Positions 57,485 through 64,000 of a DNA stretch of 64,000 nucleotides are shown one piece after another. This DNA comes from Vicia villosa. Lineage: Eukaryota > Streptophyta > Magnoliopsida > Fabales > Fabaceae. The translations under genes and the position numbers were made by a program. The stretch lies in NCBI RefSeq assembly GCF_029867415.1, contig NW_026704998.1, forward strand, positions 620,001-684,000, given 5' to 3'. Below the pieces are notes generated by a model. The model made no database searches. It had not been told where the DNA came from and saw nothing but the letters and a program-made list of their open reading frames with translations. Numbering within the stretch: position 1 is the stretch's first letter; each line of letters starts with the position of its first letter.

Positions 57485-60063
57485 TTAATAACCAACATAA
57501 ACAGCAGCATTCACAATGTAGCAATCTTCATTCTTGTCACCCATCTCTTCCACAAGCACCCCACTTGAGCATATCAAACCACCGTCCACAACTTCAACTT
57601 TCAAAATTTTCCCACTGCAATATTGGTGAAGAGGAAGGAGAAGGAAGAAAATTCAATAAAATCATTATTAAGAATAGATGCGGAAGATGATATATAATTT
57701 CACTGATGCAGCAGGTACTCACTAGGGAAATACAGACTTGACTTTCTCAATATCCAGAGATTGCTGGAGAGAATGAGGAACCCCTAACTTGATCTGCAAT
57801 TTCATTTCACCGAAACTGACACCAGGAATGGAACCTAAACCAATTTCATCTCATTAGAATAGGGAAAAATGCAAACTGCTGTTATATTTCAAATAAAATA
57901 CTAAGTGCAAGGAACATTCTTTCATTCCTTTACATCTCACGTAACTAATAATCACAGGAAGATAAAAGCTAGTCTTTAACTCGTAGTTACTGGGAGAATA
58001 AACAGTTGTACAGAACTTCACACACAAGTTACTTTGGTGGAAAGAAGAGAACAATTCGGGAAACAAACTAAAGCTAGCTAGCTACCTGAGCTAAGATGTA
58101 AATAAGTACTTCTGTAGGCTTATTTATGTTTTCGGAAATTGACATTCCAAAGAAACTACCTGGATCAAGAAATTTGAGCGCAAGACAGTATTACAGCATC
58201 TTGAATCCAAAGGTCAGTATTACAACAAGATTGTGGAAGCGTTGGATTTTATGCTCTTGATCGTGATTCTAACTACCATGGTACGGACGAGCTTCACTTA
58301 GGAAGGGCAGCCAGTTCCATGCCCTGTGGTACTCGTACAGATGAGTATTGAGATTTTGAAGCATAAATAACGTAATAGGCCTGAGTAACCAAAGACAGGT
58401 AAACTAGATAAAGAAATGAAAGATATAAAAAGGAGGCACTTATGAGGCAACAACCATCTTATTCATTCTATTTCAAAGTGTATTTTACCTTTAGTCATTT
58501 TAGAGCATTCTGGGAGTTCCTCCTAGGTAGCTCTATAGGATATCTCACCTTTTGAATCTTGTGTTTACATTTGTGAACACAATGCCTACAGCGGAGCTAC
58601 GCTAAAACTTTGGAATGACCTATCTTCATTTTCAACCAACTCGCCAACATGGTATGGCATAGACCAAAACAAACCTCGTCTGATTCTGAGCTAACATCCC
58701 GGAGCAAAACATGGAACAGCAACAAACAAAGAGCAGCAACGCCAACGAGAAGAAGCTCAAGTCTAAGAGGCTGAGCTGAGACATCGGCCGGAAGAAAAGG
58801 ACCGAAGAGTGGCTATTCCTTGTCGTTTTGGGGAGCCCATTATTGATTCTTGTGACAGGACAAGTGATCCCGAGAGTCACTTCTCGGAGTTTAGACGCAG
58901 ATGATGATAAGAGGAGTTGTTGATGCCCTGAGCTACAAAAAAGTTGTTGGTACTCTGAAGGATGTAGGCTCATAAGTGGATTGTAGGGTTACCGTGTAGA
59001 CCGGTTACTAGTATTGAAGATTTGGTGACTCACTTTGCCGTCCAATTTGAAGCAAACAGCAAGAAGCCTTTCTTGGTAGCTGATTTATTTGATGTCCAAC
59101 AACGCTTGACCAAGTCTCTCAAGAATTATCAAGAGTGATTCAGTAGCGTCACCCTCAAAGTTGCATAGCAAAACAAATATATCTTAATTGTGATCTTTGA
59201 AAAAGGTTTGAACTCGGGGACTTCCAGTGAAACTATAACTTTGCACAAGGCGAGTTGCATGAATGAGATCCAAATGAGGGCCAAGAAGCACATTAAGGCT
59301 GAAGAGATCACTTGAGATAAGAGGTCTAAGGAGACACAAACGAGGACCGATGAGAAAGTGTGATGAAAAGATTAGGAAAAGAATGAGTGCCGCAAAATAC
59401 TCAGCTAGAGCGAGAAGGTCGGCTAGGTCATGAGATGCCACCGAGGAAAAATCACTGGGAAGAATGTGAGCAAGCTTTCTGAAATTCGAAAGAATCTTAA
59501 AACCTAAGTTGGGCACTCCCCTGGAGTTATTGGATTTTAAAATTTAAGAGAGATTAACAAACATTGTAAATTGAGAAACCCAAAACAAAACAAGATAATT
59601 ACCTCTGCGAAAAGCAGGGATTGAATTAGAAGCAATAGCATCCCTGCACGCTCTCATTGCTGCAGAAGTTATATTCTGCCTGTAAAAAAAAAAAACATGT
59701 CGACAAAACCAATAGGAAACAAACAAAACAACCAAAAAAGCAAAGGCAAAATCGAAAAGACAATGAAACGTGAATGATTCCGAACCCGTGTTGATCGTAT
59801 CCGACACCCATTTCCACAAACAAGAGTTTCATTGGTTGGGATGAATCGGAAGATCCTTCACTTTGTTCAACTTCCATGTGCGCGGTTGTAGCTTGGGTTT
59901 TGTGAGAAATTTGACAGCGTTGGAGGTTTGATGATCGATGGTGTGAGAAAGAAAGAGATTTGAGGGGGAAAGTGTTTTCGGCGCGATCAGTGGGTAAAAT
60001 TTGTTTGGTAAAGCGTGGAATTTGAAGATTTAGAAGTGAACAACATTCAGTCATTTCTCCCAA
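57485..60063 (-). CDS. lin0512-family protein, four exons
   Basis: Minus-strand exons 60063-59786, 59679-59603, 57834-57723 and 57614-57485 join with GT-AG introns to 198 codons. A Ser-rich, basic N terminus (about residues 1-75) suggests an organelle transit peptide. The conserved domain follows: LLFVEMGVGYDQHG, QNITSAAMRACRDAIASNSI, PAFRRG, SIPGVSFGEMKLQIKLGVPH, VKSVFPYGKILKVEVVDGGL, EMGDKNEDCYIVNAAVYVGY. This matches the lin0512 family, shared by bacteria and plants, whose biochemical function is not established. The reading frame is intact. Intron 3 is 1.8 kb and contains a retrotransposon gag relic. ATG 60054 (MTEC) is an alternative start. Confidence 0.92.
58960..59515 (+). pseudogene. 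Ty3/gypsy gag relic in an intron
   Basis: Plus-strand frames read ANSKKPFLVADLFDVQQRLT (about 59053-59110), KSLKNYQE, then FEKGLNSGTSSETITLHKAS and AKKHIKAEE (about 59198-59310). This is the order of a plant gypsy Gag domain, with several stops. It lies antisense within intron 3 of the lin0512 gene. No LTRs were recognised. Confidence 0.7.
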
Positions 60064-60171
60064 GAGTCTCTTTCTGTCTCCTCTTTACAAAAACCTTCTA
60101 GTTAAAAACTTAAAAACTTATTATTATTATTATTATTATTAGTAATTATTATTATTAGGGAAAAAAAGAAA

Positions 60172-60325
60172 TGCACCGACAATGTAAAGTATTTTACATT
60201 GTCAACCAATGAGAGACATGCATCAGAATAAATCTAATTTTTAATTTTAAAAAACTGAAATTACATGGCAAATTAAAACATTTTGATTGGTTGTATGTGT
60301 AAAACTGTTTTACACTGACAGTGCA
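60172..60325. mobile_element. MITE with palindromic termini, copy 1
   Basis: About 154 bp. The ends are TGCACCGACAATGTAAAGTA and, read inward from the right, TGCACTGTCAGTGTAAAACA. Each terminus is itself nearly palindromic (GTGTAAAA...TTTTACAC), followed by CAACCAAT. It lies upstream of the lin0512 start. Confidence 0.75.
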
Positions 60326-60390
60326 CTATCTTTAAACTCTTATAATTATTATTATTATTAATAAATTATTTTTTTTGAGTTTAATGGATA

Positions 60391-60545
60391 TGCACTGACA
60401 GTGTAAAATAGTTTTACACTGTCATCCAATAAACAACCACCAATTTGTCATGTCATTAAATTTTTTCAAAAATAAAAGAGTGTTTTAATTGGATACATGA
60501 TTGTGATTGGTTGACAGTGTAAAACTATTTTACACTGTCAGTGCA
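60391..60545. mobile_element. MITE with palindromic termini, copy 2
   Basis: About 155 bp. The ends TGCACTGACAGTGTAAAATA mirror each other almost perfectly. Same family as 60172-60325, 65 bp away, with (ATT)n sequence between. Internal sequence is less conserved. Confidence 0.8.
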
Positions 60546-60560
60546 TCAACTCTTTTCTCA

Positions 60561-61547
60561 TTTTTTTTAGAATAGATAACTTTGTATTATTCCTTAAAAA
60601 TAGTCCATTACAACCGATCCATAGGATCCAGGTTACCAAAATACAAGCTAACCAAAACAACTCATCTAACATCAATTGATACCGAGGGATTCTATGCTAA
60701 TATGAGTTCTCAATTTTTCCACCATGTTGCATCTCACTGCTATGATATACTGCAGCTTGCAACTGCTTAACCAAGTGATCTTCCAGTTTTTTCTGTTGGA
60801 ATATGACCTCGTTTTGCAATTTCCATATGATATGCAGAGTTTCTGCCTGAGCCAGCTTTAAAAGAATTCTTCTCCAACCTTTCTTGCTTGTTTCTTTCAT
60901 AGTCCATTCCTTCTCTCGACTCCATTTCTCACACTTCCTTTTATATCCAATCCAATTCAAGATTATTTCACATATCCTCTTGGAGTACCTGCACTCAAAA
61001 TACAAATGATCTACTGTTTCTTCCTCATGACAAAAACAACAGACTTTATCTATCAGAATACCAAATTTATTCAATCTATCTTTAGTTGGAATTCGCCCCA
61101 TTAACACAAGCCAAAGATGAAACTTTGCCCTGGGCCTAGCATGATTCTGAAAGAACATTTTCTTCCAAGGAACATTGTCTCTATTTCCTCGAAGCATCTG
61201 GTAACTTCCCCCGGTATAAAACTTTTCAAGTTGCAGCCCTTGTTCCCACTTTTGTCTATCACCAATCTGAGCTCTACTTTTCACCATTTGTTTGATAATC
61301 CATGAGCAGTCTGCTGGGGGATTCCACTGCATTATATTCATACCTTTTATGTAATATGCATCAAGCTATTTCACCCATAGCTTGTCTTTTTTAGCTTGCA
61401 CATTCCAAAGAAGCTTAAGCATAGAAACCTGAGACCAATCCACCAGGGCAATAATGTTGAGGCCTCCAGCATTTCTAGGTTCACACACTTTCTCCCACGA
61501 AATTGGAGCCTTTTTGCTGCCCTCTGCTTTCCCACTCCACAGGAACA
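60561..61547 (-). pseudogene. LINE C-terminal relic (RT end and zf-RVT domain)
   Basis: Minus-strand frames 61548-61366 (MFLWSGKAEGSKKAPISWEK) and 61341-60697 are one protein broken by a stop near 61366. They contain the zf-RVT domain: FFQNHARPRAKFHLWLVLMG, RIPTKDRL, CCFCHEEETVDHLYFEC. The left end has a T-tract (60561-60568), the poly(A) tail of a leftward element. The right end abuts a (TTA)n microsatellite. RT and endonuclease are absent, so it is 5'-truncated. Confidence 0.85.
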
Positions 61548-61549
61548 TA

Positions 61550-61606
<57 letters not shown>
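61548..61606. repeat. (ATT)n microsatellite
   Basis: About 19 uninterrupted ATT units at the 5' edge of the LINE relic. Smaller ATT runs lie at 60118-60158 and 60344-60364. Confidence 0.95.
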
Positions 61607-61763
61607 GTGGTTTAAATATGTATCTTATAGTTGTGCAATGAGATTCAAGTGGATGCACAATTTTGGTTATAGGTGAGTTCGGATTTAGAAGCTCACCAGG
61701 CTCTAAGAGGCCTTCTAGATTATCCATAAAGATATCATTATATCAACAAGAGAAATTGAATCC

Positions 61764-61917
61764 AACTTTTAGAATAAATCAACTATTTATTAACTGAGTC
61801 AATTTTGATAGCATAATTATATCATAGAGACTCGAGAATTCGAATATGCAACTTTTAGAATAAATCAACTCTTTATTAACTGAGTCAATTTTGATAGCAT
61901 GATCATATCATAGAGAC
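61764..61917. repeat. Direct repeat of 68 bp, period 86
   Basis: Copies at 61764-61831 and 61850-61917 begin AACTTTTAGAATAAATCAAC and differ at three positions or so. An 18-bp spacer lies between. Significance unknown. Confidence 0.85.
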
Positions 61918-62459
61918 CAAAGGTCTTCCAAAGTTAGACCTTCACAAATATATATTTGAACGAGTCACTCAAGTATTCATTCGGTTGGCTTGGTAATGTT
62001 TTAAAATCAACTAGCATTTCTTCTTTGGTTTATCAATAATAGAACATTGAGAAAATCTCAAGTCTTGCATTAGTTAAGACATATTGCTTCTAAAAGGTTT
62101 ATATAGAGCGACATCTATCATCTTAAAAACCGATTTTATAAGAATAAGTTAAGTCAAACTTTAATTATAACACATGTAATACAGGTGGTATAAAAATCAT
62201 CATAACATAAGAAAATACATAAAGAGACTAACTGCTTAAGTTCAATTAAATCAAAATTAGTCTTAAGTCAATTCAAATGGCAGGGTTGGATGAATGCCCT
62301 TAAAAAATTATTTAGACTCTAATGTGGTATCCATATGAAGTTTTTGGACGGCTTGCACTGTTTGGCAACTTATGCAAATTTATGGGGGTGTGAATTCTCT
62401 ACCATATTTAGAGAAATACACCTTTAACTTTTTCACAATCTCTCTCTAATAACACAATC

Positions 62460-62549
62460 TCTCTCTTCTTGTTTTCCTCCCTCTTTTCTTCTCTTTCTTA
62501 TTTCTCTCTCTTCTTGTTTTCCTCCCTCTTTTCGTCTCTTTCTTATTTC
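62460..62549. repeat. CT-rich 45-bp tandem duplication
   Basis: Two copies (62460-62504 and 62505-62549) of a pyrimidine-rich unit containing TCTTGTTTTCCTCCCTCTTT; they differ by one base (TTCTTC versus TTCGTC). Confidence 0.9.
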
Positions 62550-63316
62550 TCTCACATAAAATATGCTAAAAGGTATAGGTTAGAGGATAAGAAGTTAGAG
62601 AATATGCTTCCAAATTTATGAGACAAAATATCGACGGATACAATTTCATCCTAAAATTTGACAATTTACCCCTATATAACTTTTTGCTACCAACTAAGAT
62701 AGTGGAATAAGTTTAGGGTTGTTTTTTTCTCCAACCCATATTCATTATCAAAAACAAAAAATTTGGAGATCCATATCTATCCATATTGAATCAATATTGA
62801 ATCAAGTGAAACTCAAAGCATGTTAAGTCATAATAATCTTATAGTCTTCTAATATGGTACTTAGATTCTTACTAGTGCTTTAATAATATTTTTTTCAATT
62901 ACTTGCTTGCTCATTACATATTTCTAGTCCAAAATACAAGATTTGAGAGTCTAGTAGTTATTAATAATGATATGATGATGCAATTACCCAAGAAGACAAA
63001 CAAGTTCTCAACTCAACCTCATACAAAAACCACAACAGCTACTAGAAGTGCCAGAGTTTGATACCATCCCGTTTCTTTATAAATGAATGAATGATTTTTT
63101 AATAAACGGATTTCTAGAAAATTCACAACGCTAAAGTGGAAGCAAATTAATTTGTTTCCTGATTTGTTTCTCAATAATTAAATAACGGATAAATCATGAA
63201 TTAAAATGTGCTCCACTTTAACGATGGCTAATAACAACAATATTGCCATTATATTCACAAACTAGTGAAAAGGGGCTACTATACTAATTCTCTCTGGAGT
63301 TGAGTTTGCTCCTGCA
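62550..63316. other. Spacer and probable 3' UTR of the CHUP1/IPGA1-like gene
   Basis: No coding feature seen. The last part (about 63150-63316) would be the 3' untranslated region of the leftward gene. Confidence 0.4.
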
Positions 63317-63683
63317 TTAACATGCTGCAGGCCTGCACAAGAATTTCTGTTGCTGCCCATGGCATTGAACATGACACGACCTCGCTTTATCTCTCAATTC
63401 TTGGAATGCTCTCATTGTATCAGCATCGAACCCGCTAGCAAACTGCCAAACATATAACAGCACATTACTATGAATGGTCCTTTACAGTAGTTGGTTGTAT
63501 TGGCATCAACATTTTATTAGAGTTTAATAATGTCAGGCAAATTTTTACCTGATGTACACGGAAAGCAAATCTTACTCCTTGAACAATCAGTTCTTCTTCT
63601 TCAGGCCCACCACCAACTGTCTCAAGCTCAGCAGAGACTCTTTTCATATACTTCATAGCCAATTTTACAGATGCCAGCTTGAT
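63317..63683 (-). CDS. CHUP1/IPGA1-like protein, last two exons (partial)
   Basis: Minus-strand exons 63683-63549 and 63442-63317, with GT-AG boundaries, encode the C terminus: IKLASVKLAMKYMKRVSAEL, ETVGGGPEEEELIVQG, VRFAFRVHQ, FASGFDADTMRAFQELRDKA and a Cys-containing tail ending RPAAC. The FRVHQFAxGFDxxTMxAFxELR pattern is typical of plant CHUP1-like proteins such as the IPGA1 type, which act on actin- or microtubule-linked organelle positioning and cell shape. Which member this is cannot be told from the tail. The upstream exons lie beyond the right edge; 63684-64000 is intron. Confidence 0.8.
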
Positions 63684-64000
63684 CTACCACAATTTTAACA
63701 ACATAAATGAGTGAACCAATGTTTGAGAATAACCTCATGTTTCAATACAAAACAAAACAAAAATGAACATGGTAGTGTGTGGCTTGTATTTTGTAATAAT
63801 TTCAAAGACAAGCATAGGCATAAGGGTATTTTTTTGTTTATAATAAACTTATAACTTTTTAGACATAGCGAATCTAGTTCCCTTCCAAGTTCCTAGCAAG
63901 CAAATAGGATTTTCCTTCATTGAGTTGAGAAGCAGATGGTCCCAATAGATCATAAAGATCTAGGGTCACATGTTTGCAAGCAGAAAAGAACACAGAACTG

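Overview
This is nuclear plant DNA, most likely from a legume of the Medicago/Trifolium/pea/vetch group. The evidence is spliced plant genes, AT-rich intergenic sequence and plant transposon families: Sirevirus and Tork-type copia, FAR1-type Mutator, plant-mobile-domain elements and L1-type LINEs. The species is not fixed. Genes are sparse and most of the window is layered transposon debris. I did the alignments by eye.

Layout. 1-2.5 kb is a decayed copia element on the minus strand. 3.1-6.25 kb is a TIR transposon carrying a broken plant-mobile-domain gene; it lies between two ~500-bp direct repeats. 6.7-8.1 kb holds a Stowaway MITE, an 846-bp Mutator-like inverted-repeat element and a Helitron-like terminus. 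8.2-19.8 kb is an old plus-strand copia. It is split by a complete, very young Sirevirus (9485-18011) with two 1546-bp LTRs and a 5-bp target duplication. 19.8-25.2 kb has a second decayed copia and a gypsy-type relic, both on the minus strand. 25-34 kb is AT-rich with long (AT)n tracts, a fold-back palindrome, a Helitron-like end, an S-protein homologue gene (28.0 kb) and a FAR1-type Mutator relic. 34-38.3 kb is a LINE relic interrupted by a Sirevirus relic.

Probable host genes are few: two paralogous S-protein-homologue (SPH) genes at 28.0 and 50.0 kb; a five-exon TRICHOME BIREFRINGENCE-LIKE gene (41389-43052, plus); a four-exon lin0512-family gene (57485-60063, minus); and the 3' end of a CHUP1/IPGA1-like gene (63317-63683, minus, running off the right edge). 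They share no operon or pathway that can be seen here.

The most unusual locus is 52.5-57.1 kb. A 5'-truncated LINE with a 15-bp target duplication contains a small LTR retroelement (TTTGA duplication) and a hAT element (CTTATTAC duplication). The LTR element has no recognisable gag or pol. It carries an 880-codon frame, broken by one stop, that encodes a proline-rich protein followed by ankyrin repeats, which looks like captured cellular sequence. Also notable are a canonical -1 frameshift heptamer at the Sirevirus gag/pol junction, a regularly spaced array of GGTCGACC palindromes in its LTRs, and GGAAATGCATTTCC-type palindromes shared by two different DNA transposons.
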